A DNA stretch of 32,428 bases, from the NCBI GenBank assembly GCA_050260255.1, contig JBLNBW010000156.1, positions 1 to 32,428 of the forward strand, read 5' to 3'. The stretch comes from JAQGMV01 sp050260255. GTDB lineage: Bacteria; Pseudomonadota; Gammaproteobacteria; Burkholderiales; SG8-41. Under the pieces are notes generated by a model. The model was given only the letters and a program-made list of their open reading frames with translations. It had not been told where the DNA came from and made no database searches. Shown in pieces: positions 14,285 to 21,727 of the stretch. Made by a program: the position numbers and the translations under genes. Position 1 is the first letter of the stretch; each line of letters opens with the position of its first letter.

Positions 14285-15853
14285 ATGAGCTGGATGCCCG
14301 AGATCGAGGAGCTGCACCGGCGGCGCACGCTGGCCGAAGCGTGTGGCGGCCCGGAAGCCGTCGCGAAACACCATGCGTCGGGCAAGCTCACGGTGCGCGA
14401 GCGCATCGCGCGGCTGCTCGATGAAGGCTCGTTCCGCGAGGTCGGCAAGCTCGCCGGCAAGGGCACCTACGACGCACACGGCAGGCTCGTCAAATTCGAG
14501 CCGGCTCCGTACGTGATGGGGCTCGGCCGTATCGACGGCCGACCGGTCGCCGTGGGCGGCGAGGACTACACCATACGCGCCGGCACCGGCTTCGGGAGCG
14601 ATCGGCGCAAGGGCGGCCAGGGCGGCTTCATCGAAGACCTGGCTTACGAGTACCGTATGCCGCTGGTGAACCTCGTCGACGGCACCGGCGGCACGGTAAA
14701 CACCGCGAAGCGCAAGGGTTACACGGTCGTGCCGGGCTACGGCCAGGACGGATTCGAGCGTTCCGTGGACTTGATGGGCATGGTGCCGGTGGTGTCCGCC
14801 GTGATGGGCACGACGGCCGGCGGCCCGTCGATGCGCGCAATCCTCGCGCACTGGTCGATCATGATCAAAGGCCAGGGACAGATTTTTGCCGCCGGTCCTC
14901 CGGTCGTCGAGCGCGCGTTCGGCACGAAGCTCACCAAGGAAGAGCTGGGCGGCGTGAAAGTCGCCGTCGACACGGCGGGCACCATAGACAACGTCGCGGA
15001 AGACGAGGAGGACTGCTTCCGCCAGATCCGCCGCTTCCTCTCCTACATGCCGCAGAACGTGTGGGAGCTTCCGCCCGTCGTCGCCTGCGACGATCCCGTC
15101 GATCGATGCGAGGACGCGCTCGCAAGCATAGTGCCGCGCTCCAATCGCCAGGCCTATCCGATGAAGAAGCTTCTCGAGATGGTGGTCGATCGCGGCTCGC
15201 TGTTCGAGATCCAGCCGACGTTCGCCCGCTCGCTCATCACGGCGCTGGCGCGCATGAACGGCAAGGTCGTCGGCATCGTCGCCAACAATCCGATGTTCGG
15301 CACCATCATGGATTACAAGGCGGCGCGCAAGCAGGGCCACTTCGTCGAGCTCTGCGACATGTTCAACATTCCGCTCGTATTTTTCGTGGACCTGCCGGGG
15401 CTCATGGTGGGCGCCGAGTCCGAGGCCGATGCGATCCTGCGCGAAGGCGTGAGGGCGCGCTACATCGGCTTCCAGGTGACGGTGCCGGTGTTCACCGTAA
15501 TCGTGCGCAAGTGCTACGGCGTTGCAGGCGGCGGCACCATCGATCGGCGCGGGCTCAATTTCAAGATCGCCTGGCCGTCAGCCGAATGGGGCTCGCTGCC
15601 CGTCGAAGGCGGCGTGAAGGCGGCGTACAAGCGCGACATCGAGTCTGCACCCGATCCGGAAAAGCGCGAAAAGGAGATCGAGGAAGAGCTGCGCCAGCTC
15701 GCCTCGCCCTTCCGCACGGCAGAGGCGTTCGCGATCGAAGACGTGATCGATCCTCGCGAGACGCGGCCTTATCTGTGCCAGTTCATCGATGCGCTGCAGG
15801 GCCGGCTCAAGACGCAGCTCGGACCCAAAGCGAAGACGGGCGTAAGACCCTGA
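14285..15853 (+). CDS. Acyl-CoA carboxylase carboxyltransferase subunit, CT4 (divergent type)
   Basis: A 522-aa carboxyltransferase from a different branch than CT1-CT3. Shared features are KLTVRERIARLLDEGSF near residues 37-53, GLGRIDGRPVAVGGEDYT near 79-96, NNPMFGTIMDY in the C-half, DLPGLMVGAESE, and DPRETRPYL near the end. It lacks the WPTSY tail and has GTGFGSDRRKGGQGG and DGTGGTVNTAKRKG where the others have KGAS and GESTGAR. The ATG at 14285 is the first fitting start after the biotin carrier; the frame is open further upstream but overlaps that gene. Its place next to the carrier suggests a dedicated pair. Substrate unknown. Confidence 0.92.
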   Translation: MSWMPEIEELHRRRTLAEACGGPEAVAKHHASGKLTVRERIARLLDEGSFREVGKLAGKGTYDAHGRLVKFEPAPYVMGLGRIDGRPVAVGGEDYTIRAGTGFGSDRRKGGQGGFIEDLAYEYRMPLVNLVDGTGGTVNTAKRKGYTVVPGYGQDGFERSVDLMGMVPVVSAVMGTTAGGPSMRAILAHWSIMIKGQGQIFAAGPPVVERAFGTKLTKEELGGVKVAVDTAGTIDNVAEDEEDCFRQIRRFLSYMPQNVWELPPVVACDDPVDRCEDALASIVPRSNRQAYPMKKLLEMVVDRGSLFEIQPTFARSLITALARMNGKVVGIVANNPMFGTIMDYKAARKQGHFVELCDMFNIPLVFFVDLPGLMVGAESEADAILREGVRARYIGFQVTVPVFTVIVRKCYGVAGGGTIDRRGLNFKIAWPSAEWGSLPVEGGVKAAYKRDIESAPDPEKREKEIEEELRQLASPFRTAEAFAIEDVIDPRETRPYLCQFIDALQGRLKTQLGPKAKTGVRP

Positions 15854-15891
15854 CCGGACAACGTATGGACAGCAAACGGAGGAAGATTTCA

Positions 15892-16875
15892 ATGAAGCGA
15901 TGGTTCGGCGCTGTGCTGGCGACGATGACCCTGGCCGGCGCGACGAGCGTCCTCGCGCAGGGCGCGTGGAAGCCCGAGCGCAATGTGGAGATCATTTCCG
16001 GCACAGCGGCGGGCGGGGCCGTCGACAAGGCGAACCGCGTGGTGCAGAAGATCTGGCAGGAGAAAAAGATCGTCGAAGCGCCGAGCGTCGTGGTCAACAA
16101 GCCGGGCGGCGGCAATACGATCGCGTGGAACTACATCAATCAGCACGCGGGCGACGGCCACTACGTGTCGATCGCCCCGTACACGCTGCTCACGAACAAG
16201 ATCGTCGGGACGAGCCCGACGACCTGGAGCGACTTCTCAATCATCGCCCTGCTGTTCAACGAGTACATCACCGTCTCGGTGCGCGCCGATTCGCCGATCA
16301 AGACGGCCGCCGATCTCGTGCAGCGGCTGAAGAAGGATCCGTCGTCGCTGTCCATCGCGGTCGCGAGCACGCTCGGCAATCACATTCACATCGGCATCGC
16401 CAAGCCGCTCAAGGCCGCGGGAGTCGACATCAAGAAGCTGAAAGTCGTCGCGTTCAAGTCGTCCGGCGAATCGGTCACCTCGCTGCTCGGGGGGCATATC
16501 GACGTCGTATCATCGACGACGCCGAACGTCATCGGCCAGCTGCAGGCGGGCACGATACGCGTGATCGCCATCGGCGCCCCCACCCGCATCGCGGGCGCAC
16601 TGGCCAGCGTGCCGACGTGGAAGGAGCAAGGCGTCAACGACACGTTCAACGCGTCGCAGGGTGCGATCGGGCCCAAGGGCCTCAACGCGGCACAGCTCGC
16701 GTTCTGGGAAAACGCGTTCCGCAAGCTCTCACAGACGGACGAGTGGAAGAAGGAGCTTGCAGCCAATTACTGGGACAACAACTTCCGCAACGGCAAGGAC
16801 GCGGAGAAGTACTATGCCGAGCAGGCGGCGGAGCTGCGCGAGATGCTCACCGATCTCGGGCTGGTGAAACAGTAA
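15892..16875 (+). CDS. Bug/TctC-family periplasmic binding protein, divergent
   Basis: A 327-aa periplasmic binding protein. The signal peptide is residues 1-21 (MKRWFGAVLATMTLAG, ending VLAQG). The Bug pattern is recognisable but modified: ISGTAAGGAVDKANR replaces the usual PFxPGGxxD loop, followed by VVNKPGGGNTIAWNY and later VTSLLGGHIDVVSS. The start at 15892 has SD GGAGGA (15878-15883); the upstream ATG at 15865 would spoil the signal peptide. It differs strongly from the Bug protein at 1126, so it likely binds another ligand. No transporter membrane subunit is nearby. Confidence 0.88.
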   Translation: MKRWFGAVLATMTLAGATSVLAQGAWKPERNVEIISGTAAGGAVDKANRVVQKIWQEKKIVEAPSVVVNKPGGGNTIAWNYINQHAGDGHYVSIAPYTLLTNKIVGTSPTTWSDFSIIALLFNEYITVSVRADSPIKTAADLVQRLKKDPSSLSIAVASTLGNHIHIGIAKPLKAAGVDIKKLKVVAFKSSGESVTSLLGGHIDVVSSTTPNVIGQLQAGTIRVIAIGAPTRIAGALASVPTWKEQGVNDTFNASQGAIGPKGLNAAQLAFWENAFRKLSQTDEWKKELAANYWDNNFRNGKDAEKYYAEQAAELREMLTDLGLVKQ

Positions 16876-16887
16876 GCGCGGGATTGG

Positions 16888-16955
16888 TGCGTAGCGAATA
16901 GTGAGTCGTAAAGGCTGCTCCTAATCACCATTCACCAACAACGATTCACGCACTT
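16888..16955. repeat. Heptad-unit inverted repeat element 4
   Basis: The left arm has 7-nt units TGCGTAG, CGAATAG and TGAGTCG (16888-16908). The right arm reads the reverse way: CTAATCA, CCATTCA, CCAACAA and CGATTCA (16921-16948), then CGCAC. The outer ends pair (GTGCG with CGCAC). It fills most of the 92-bp gap between the Bug gene and the molybdoenzyme gene. Confidence 0.65.
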
Positions 16956-16967
16956 GGAGAGCGACAC

Positions 16968-18209
16968 ATGCCACGCAAGGAGATCGAAGGCGACTGGGTG
17001 ATGGGATGGCCGGACCGCAAGCGGGCCACCATCATCGCCGGCAAGGACTCGCAGGGGCGCGTCATCAACGGCCGCGCGCCGATCACCGACCTCGAAGGGC
17101 TGATTACTCCGACCGATGCCTACTACGTCGTGAATCAGCTCGAGGTGCCCGAGCCGATCCATCCCGACGACTGGATCCTCACGATCGGCGGCCTCGTCGA
17201 GCGTCCGATAGAGATGTCGCTCAAGGACCTGATGAAGCTCCCCGGCCGGACGGTGCGCGCCGTGACCGAATGCGCCGGCAACGACGCGGGGTACTTCGAC
17301 TACCTGAAGGGCGGCCGCAAGCCCTCCCGCATCAACCAGCAGGATATGCAGAAGCGCGCGAGCATGCGCGAGAAGAACGCGCTGCCTTCCGCCGAGGAAG
17401 TGAGCACGGAATCGACGACGACGTGCGCCATGAGCGCCGGCGAGTTCACCGGCGTGCCGCTTGCCGAAGTGCTGAAGAAGGTCGGGCTCAAGCCGAACGC
17501 GGCCGCGGTGCGCATGCAGGGCTTCGACCGCGGCCAACCGGATCTCGCCGTCCAGTACCGCTCGGTCGGCCGCGCGGATTTCAAGCCCGTCGATCCCGGC
17601 GTCATCAATTACGAAAAGGGCTTGCCGATCGCCAAGGCAATGCATCCGGACACGCTGCTCGCCTGGTCGATGAACGGCGAGTATCTCACCCACATTCACG
17701 GCGCGCCGGTGCGTGCCGTCGTGCCGGGCTGGTCCGGCAACTGGTGGGTGAAGTGGCTCGAGCACATCGAAGTAATGGATCGCGTGCCGCAGTGCTACTA
17801 CCAGCACCACTACTTCGTGTACGGCGAGTCGCCCGAAGACCCGAGCAAGGAAATGATCACGTCGATGGGCGTGCGCTGCATCATCGTCGATCCGCTCGAC
17901 GAGGATTCGCCGCTCGAGCGCGGCTCGCACAAGATCCGCGGCCTCGCATGGAGCGGCATGGGCATGATCACGCGCGTGGAAGTGAGCCTGGACGACGGCA
18001 AGACCTGGGTCGACGCGCATCTGGAAGAGCCGCGCGAGCGCTGGCTGTGGGTGCGCTGGTCTCATCTGTGGGAAGTGGACAAGCCGGGTCAGTACCGCAT
18101 CATGGCCCGCGCTACCGACGAGACCGGGCGCGTGCAGCCGCAGATTCCGTGGAACTACCAGCGCAAGCACTTCGACGGCATCGTGCCGACGGATGTCACT
18201 ATTGTTTAA
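16968..18209 (+). CDS. Sulfite oxidase/SoxC-fold molybdopterin oxidoreductase, no Tat signal
   Basis: A 413-aa molybdoenzyme of the sulfite oxidase family. The Mo-ligand cysteine is C102 in AVTECAGN. The molybdopterin domain covers about 60-275 (HIHGAPVRAVVPGWSGNWWVKW near its end) and the dimerisation domain about 290-405 (ITRVEVSLDDGKTWVDA). Sulfite oxidases typically read CAGNRR; here it is CAGNDA, closer to the SoxC type. No twin-arginine signal or membrane helix is seen, so the protein appears cytoplasmic, unlike most bacterial sulfite dehydrogenases. Its neighbours are EtfB and EtfA. The reaction could be sulfite oxidation, release of a C-S bonded group, or another oxygen-atom transfer; the sequence does not decide. 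Confidence 0.88.
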   Translation: MPRKEIEGDWVMGWPDRKRATIIAGKDSQGRVINGRAPITDLEGLITPTDAYYVVNQLEVPEPIHPDDWILTIGGLVERPIEMSLKDLMKLPGRTVRAVTECAGNDAGYFDYLKGGRKPSRINQQDMQKRASMREKNALPSAEEVSTESTTTCAMSAGEFTGVPLAEVLKKVGLKPNAAAVRMQGFDRGQPDLAVQYRSVGRADFKPVDPGVINYEKGLPIAKAMHPDTLLAWSMNGEYLTHIHGAPVRAVVPGWSGNWWVKWLEHIEVMDRVPQCYYQHHYFVYGESPEDPSKEMITSMGVRCIIVDPLDEDSPLERGSHKIRGLAWSGMGMITRVEVSLDDGKTWVDAHLEEPRERWLWVRWSHLWEVDKPGQYRIMARATDETGRVQPQIPWNYQRKHFDGIVPTDVTIV

Positions 18210-18214
18210 GAGCG

Positions 18215-18297
18215 TGAATAGTGAGTAGTGAATGGTGAATGGAAGCGGCGCAGTGCGCCGCCACGACTCACCACTCACCACTCACGAATCACGGGTT
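18215..18297. repeat. Heptad-unit inverted repeat element 5 (best example)
   Basis: Left arm: four consecutive 7-nt units, TGAATAG, TGAGTAG, TGAATGG and TGAATGG (18215-18242). Centre: a perfect hairpin, GCGGCGCA-G-TGCGCCGC (18245-18261). Right arm: CGACTCA, CCACTCA, CCACTCA and CGAATCA (18264-18291), the reverse complements of similar units. It occupies nearly all of the 90-bp gap between the molybdoenzyme and etfB and would fold into one long hairpin in the mRNA. Confidence 0.8.
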
Positions 18298-18299
18298 CA

Positions 18300-19103
18300 A
18301 TGCATATCGCCGTCCTCGTAAAGCAAGTCGCCAACCCCGAAGTGGCCGCGAGCCAGTTCCGTATCGACGACGTCGCCAAAGTGGTCGAGCCCATGGCCGG
18401 CGTGCCGCTGGTGATGAGTCCGTTCGACGAGCAGGCGGTGGAGGCGGCGCTGCGCATCCGCGATGCCGGCGTGGCAACGCGCATCACCGTGGTAACGCTC
18501 GGGCCGGACAGCGCCCGCAACGTGCTCAAGCACGGGCTCGCGCTCGGCGCGGACGACGGCGTGCTGCTGAGCGATGCGGCCTTCGCCGGCTCCGACGCGT
18601 ACACGACCGCGCTCGCATTGAGCGCTGCGATACGCAAGCTCGGCACGGTTGACCTCGTGCTCGCCGGACGTCAGGCTGCGGACGACGATGCCGGCATCGT
18701 CGGTATCGCGATCGCCGAGCTGCTCGATGTTCCGGCCATTTCGTTCGCGCAGGACGTCGAGCTTGCCGCGCAATCGGTGCGGGTGGAGCGCGTGCTGGAC
18801 GACGGCACCGAAGTGGTTGAAGCGCCATTGCCCGCGCTGGTGACGGTCTCCAACGACCTGGGCGAGCCGCGCAAGCCGAATCTGCGCGAGACCATGCGGG
18901 CGGCGCGCAAGCCGGTTGCCGTGTGGTCCCCGGCCGATCTCGGGGTCGACGCTTCGGCTGTCGGTGCGGCCGGTGCAAAAGCGGTCACCCATCGCGTGTA
19001 CGCGCCGGTGAAGGACAGCCGCTGCATGCGCATGACGGGCGCTACGCCGCAGGAGCAAGCGGCGCAGCTCGCGCGCGAATTGCGCGAGGCCAAGTTGATA
19101 TGA
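18300..19103 (+). CDS. etfB: Electron transfer flavoprotein beta subunit
   Basis: A 267-aa EtfB that binds AMP and, with EtfA, carries electrons from acyl-CoA dehydrogenases toward ETF:quinone oxidoreductase. Seen: MHIAVLVKQV at the start, PFDEQAVEAALR near 40-51, and the AMP-loop segment AGRQAADDDAGIVG near 121-134, which varies from the usual AGKQ/GRQ..D..Q.G pattern. The C-terminal arm that docks on EtfA is present. The ATG at 18300 is chosen because the protein then starts with the family's usual residues; an in-frame ATG at 18228 would read through the repeat element. It overlaps etfA by ATGA. No acyl-CoA dehydrogenase is in the window. Confidence 0.94.
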   Translation: MHIAVLVKQVANPEVAASQFRIDDVAKVVEPMAGVPLVMSPFDEQAVEAALRIRDAGVATRITVVTLGPDSARNVLKHGLALGADDGVLLSDAAFAGSDAYTTALALSAAIRKLGTVDLVLAGRQAADDDAGIVGIAIAELLDVPAISFAQDVELAAQSVRVERVLDDGTEVVEAPLPALVTVSNDLGEPRKPNLRETMRAARKPVAVWSPADLGVDASAVGAAGAKAVTHRVYAPVKDSRCMRMTGATPQEQAAQLARELREAKLI

Positions 19104-20059
19104 CGCTGCGTCTTGCAGTCGTGTGCAGCGCGGCGCTGGGCGATCCGGGTGAGACCTTGGGCCGTGCGCGCGCGCTTGCCGACGCCGCTGGCGGCGACGT
19201 GATCGCGATCGCGCTCGGACACGCGGATGCGCCATCGTTGATCGCGCGGGGCGCCGATGCCGTGCACGGGTTGACGCACCCCCTCCTCGACGAGGCCCAT
19301 GTCGAAGCGATGGCGGCGGCCGTCGTGCAGGCGTGCCGTACGATCGCTCCGGCAGCGTTGCTGCTGAACCACAACGCGATGGGCGCGGATCTAGCGCCGA
19401 GAATCGCTCTGCGGCTGGGCGGCTGCGCTGCAACGGGCTGCGTGGCGATCGATCACGACGGGGGCGAGTTGCGCTACACGCGGCCCCGGCAAGGCGGCAT
19501 CGCGCGCGAGGTCGTGTCGTTTCGCGCGAGCCCCGTGGTGGCGACGCTGCGCGCGGGCAATTACGACGCGGCGGCGCCCGATGCGGTACGCAAAGGCGAT
19601 GCGAGGGTCATTGCCTTCGAGCCGGAGCGTGTCCGCACGCGCCTCATCAAGCGCAAGCGCGAAGAAAGCGCGGGACCGCGTTTGGAGGACGCCAAAGTGA
19701 TCGTCTCGGGCGGACGCGGCCTCAACGGACCGGAAGGGTTCAAGGTCCTGGAAGAACTTGCCGGCGTGCTGGGCGGCGTGGTCGGCGCAAGTCGTGTGCC
19801 GTGCGATCTCGGCTGGTGTCCACGATCCTGGCAGATCGGTCTCACCGGTAAAACAGTGTTGCCCGATCTTTACATCGCCGTCGGGATCTCGGGCGCGAGC
19901 CACCACCTCGCCGGCTGCGGCAACGCCAAGACCATCGTCGCGGTGAACAGCGATCCCGACGCCGCGATCTTCCGCGAGGCGCGCTACGGCATCGTCGGCG
20001 ATTACCAGCAAGTCATACCGGCTCTCATCGAAGAAATCCGCAAGGGCCGCACCGGTTGA
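19100..20059 (+). CDS. etfA: Electron transfer flavoprotein alpha subunit
   Basis: A 319-aa EtfA. The C-terminal FAD domain begins around residue 195 with VIVSGGRGLNGPEGF, then GASRVPCDLGWCPRSWQIGL, TGKTVLPDLYIAVGISGASHHLAG and TIVAVNSDPDAAIF. Most ETFs read GAIQHLAG; GASHHLAG and the Trp/Cys in LGWCPRSW are local variations near the flavin, which could tune its redox potential. The ATG at 19100 overlaps the etfB stop by 4 bp (ATGA), so the two subunits are made in step. The partner dehydrogenase must lie outside this window. Confidence 0.94.
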   Translation: MTLRLAVVCSAALGDPGETLGRARALADAAGGDVIAIALGHADAPSLIARGADAVHGLTHPLLDEAHVEAMAAAVVQACRTIAPAALLLNHNAMGADLAPRIALRLGGCAATGCVAIDHDGGELRYTRPRQGGIAREVVSFRASPVVATLRAGNYDAAAPDAVRKGDARVIAFEPERVRTRLIKRKREESAGPRLEDAKVIVSGGRGLNGPEGFKVLEELAGVLGGVVGASRVPCDLGWCPRSWQIGLTGKTVLPDLYIAVGISGASHHLAGCGNAKTIVAVNSDPDAAIFREARYGIVGDYQQVIPALIEEIRKGRTG

Positions 20060-20104
20060 GCACCGCGCGCTGGCGCGGCTCACGATCGATTTACAGAGGA
20101 CATC

Positions 20105-21640
20105 ATGGCATTCGAAGCACTCCTGAAGGAATACGAAGCACGCCGCGCCAAGGCACTTGCGGGCGGCGGCGAAGAGAAATACGCGAAGCGCACCGCTGAA
20201 GGTCATCTCAACGCGCGCGAGCGCATCGCGCGCCTGCTCGATGCGGACTCCTTCATCGAGTCGGGTCTGTTCGGCACCTCCGGCGTCTACCCCGAGCAGG
20301 CGGATGAGACCCAGACGGACGGCAAGCTTGCGGGCTACGGGCGCATCGGCGGACGCGACGTCGCGGTGGTGGTCAACGACTTCACCGTGAAAGGCGCGTC
20401 GACGTCGTACACCAATAGCAAGAAGGTCGGGCACATGAAGCGCACCGCGACCGAGCGCGGCATGCCGCTCGTCGTGCTCGGCGAATCGACCGGCGCGCGC
20501 CTGCCCGACGCGATGGGGTCGCGCGGCATGGGCATGCTGCTCGGCAATGACAACACGCAGTTCCGCCGCACGCGTGAAACGCCGATGTGCGCGGCCGCAT
20601 TCGGTCCGTCGTTCGGTTCGTCGACCTGGCTCATGTGCCAGTCCGACTACGCGGTGATGCACAAGGGCGCGATCATGGCGGTATCCAGTCCGCGTCTCGT
20701 CTCGATGGCGCTCGGTGAAAAAGTGTCCGCGGAAGAGCTGGGCGGCTGGCGGCTGCACGCGGAGATCACCGGGCTCGTCGATCAGGTCGTCGATACCGAA
20801 GACGAAGTGTTCGAAGGCATCAAGAAGTTTCTGTCGTACATGCCGAGCCATCACAAGGAAGCGCCGCCCGATGCGCCGATTCCCGCGGGCTCCGGCGCCG
20901 ACATGCATAAGGTGTTCGACATCCTGCCCGAGAGCCGCACGCAGGTGTACGACATGAAGCGCATCATCAAGTCGATCGTCGACAAGGACACGCTGTTCGA
21001 AATGAAGCCGCGGTTCGGCAAAAGTGCGGTGACGGGGCTCGCGCGGCTGGGCGGCAAGAGTGTCGGCATCATCGCCAACAACCCGCTGCATCGCGGCGGC
21101 GCGCTGGACGCCGACGCCTGCCGCAAGATCGTCGATTTCATCGTGCTGTGCGATTCGTTCAACGTGCCGCTGGTGCTCCTCGTTGACACCCCGGGATTCC
21201 AGATCGGCACCGAAGCCGAACGTGCCGGCGCGCCGGGCAAGATCATGAACTTCATGAACGCGATGACGCTCGTCACCGTGCCGCATCTCTCGGTGATCAT
21301 CCGCAAGAGCTACGGCCGCGCATACGTGTGCATGGGCGGCGGCCGCCATTCGGACGACATCGCCGCGTGGCCCACGGCGGAAGTGAGTTTCATGAGCCCG
21401 GAATTCGCCACCAAGATCGTGCACGGCGTAGGCGTGGGCGAGCCCGGCTTCGACGAGGCGCTCGCCAGCATCCGCCAGGGCGCCGACGTGTGGGGCCTCG
21501 CGTCGGTGTACGCGGCGCAGGCGGTGATCAAGCCGCAGGACACGCGCGACTATCTCATTCGCATGCTCGACGTCTACAAGCTGCGCATGACCAAAGGCGT
21601 GGGTCAGCATTTGATGCGGACGTGGCCCACGAGTTATTAA
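20105..21640 (+). CDS. Acyl-CoA carboxylase carboxyltransferase subunit, CT3
   Basis: A complete 511-aa carboxyltransferase paralogous to CT1 and CT2. It starts MAFEALLKEYEARRAKAL and shows LNARERIARLLD near 39-50, GYGRIGGRDVAVVVNDFTVKGAS near 77-100, LGESTGARLPDAMGS, NNPLHRGGALDADACRK, DTPGFQIGTEAE, IIRKSYGRAYVCMGGGRHSDD and the terminal WPTSY. SD AGAGGA lies 4 bp before the ATG. It sits between etfA and the biotin carboxylase, so CT3 is the most natural partner for that subunit. Substrate unknown; the PccB-like length and motifs fit short or branched acyl-CoAs. Confidence 0.95.
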   Translation: MAFEALLKEYEARRAKALAGGGEEKYAKRTAEGHLNARERIARLLDADSFIESGLFGTSGVYPEQADETQTDGKLAGYGRIGGRDVAVVVNDFTVKGASTSYTNSKKVGHMKRTATERGMPLVVLGESTGARLPDAMGSRGMGMLLGNDNTQFRRTRETPMCAAAFGPSFGSSTWLMCQSDYAVMHKGAIMAVSSPRLVSMALGEKVSAEELGGWRLHAEITGLVDQVVDTEDEVFEGIKKFLSYMPSHHKEAPPDAPIPAGSGADMHKVFDILPESRTQVYDMKRIIKSIVDKDTLFEMKPRFGKSAVTGLARLGGKSVGIIANNPLHRGGALDADACRKIVDFIVLCDSFNVPLVLLVDTPGFQIGTEAERAGAPGKIMNFMNAMTLVTVPHLSVIIRKSYGRAYVCMGGGRHSDDIAAWPTAEVSFMSPEFATKIVHGVGVGEPGFDEALASIRQGADVWGLASVYAAQAVIKPQDTRDYLIRMLDVYKLRMTKGVGQHLMRTWPTSY

Positions 21641-21645
21641 CTCGG

Positions 21646-21719
21646 TGAGAAGTAAGGGTGAAGAGTTAGGAGCAAAAGCGCCTTTCTTCCCTCACTACTG
21701 ACTCCTCACTCCTCACGCT
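21646..21719. repeat. Heptad-unit inverted repeat element 6
   Basis: Left arm 7-nt units TGAGAAG, TAAGGGT, GAAGAGT and TAGGAGC (21646-21673). Right arm units TCACTAC, TGACTCC, TCACTCC and TCACGCT (21692-21719) are reverse complements of the same kind of unit. They flank a short core with AAAGCG and CGCCTTTC. It fills the 87-bp gap between CT3 and the biotin carboxylase, and its wording matches element 2 at 2091. Confidence 0.7.
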
Positions 21720-21727
21720 TTCAACTC

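Noticed and set aside
16968..18209. Naming the molybdoenzyme sorA/soxC
   Set aside because: No Tat signal, no cytochrome partner gene and an altered CAGNDA motif; only family-level assignment is justified.
18215..18297. Repeat array considered as a CRISPR or phage attachment site
   Set aside because: Units are 7 nt without spacers, the two arms are inverted, and there is no cas gene, integrase or tRNA nearby.
19391..21610. A 739-codon open frame on the minus strand over etfA and CT3
   Set aside because: Same artefact: low-complexity His/Arg/Ala-rich translation opposite two genes with strong family motifs.
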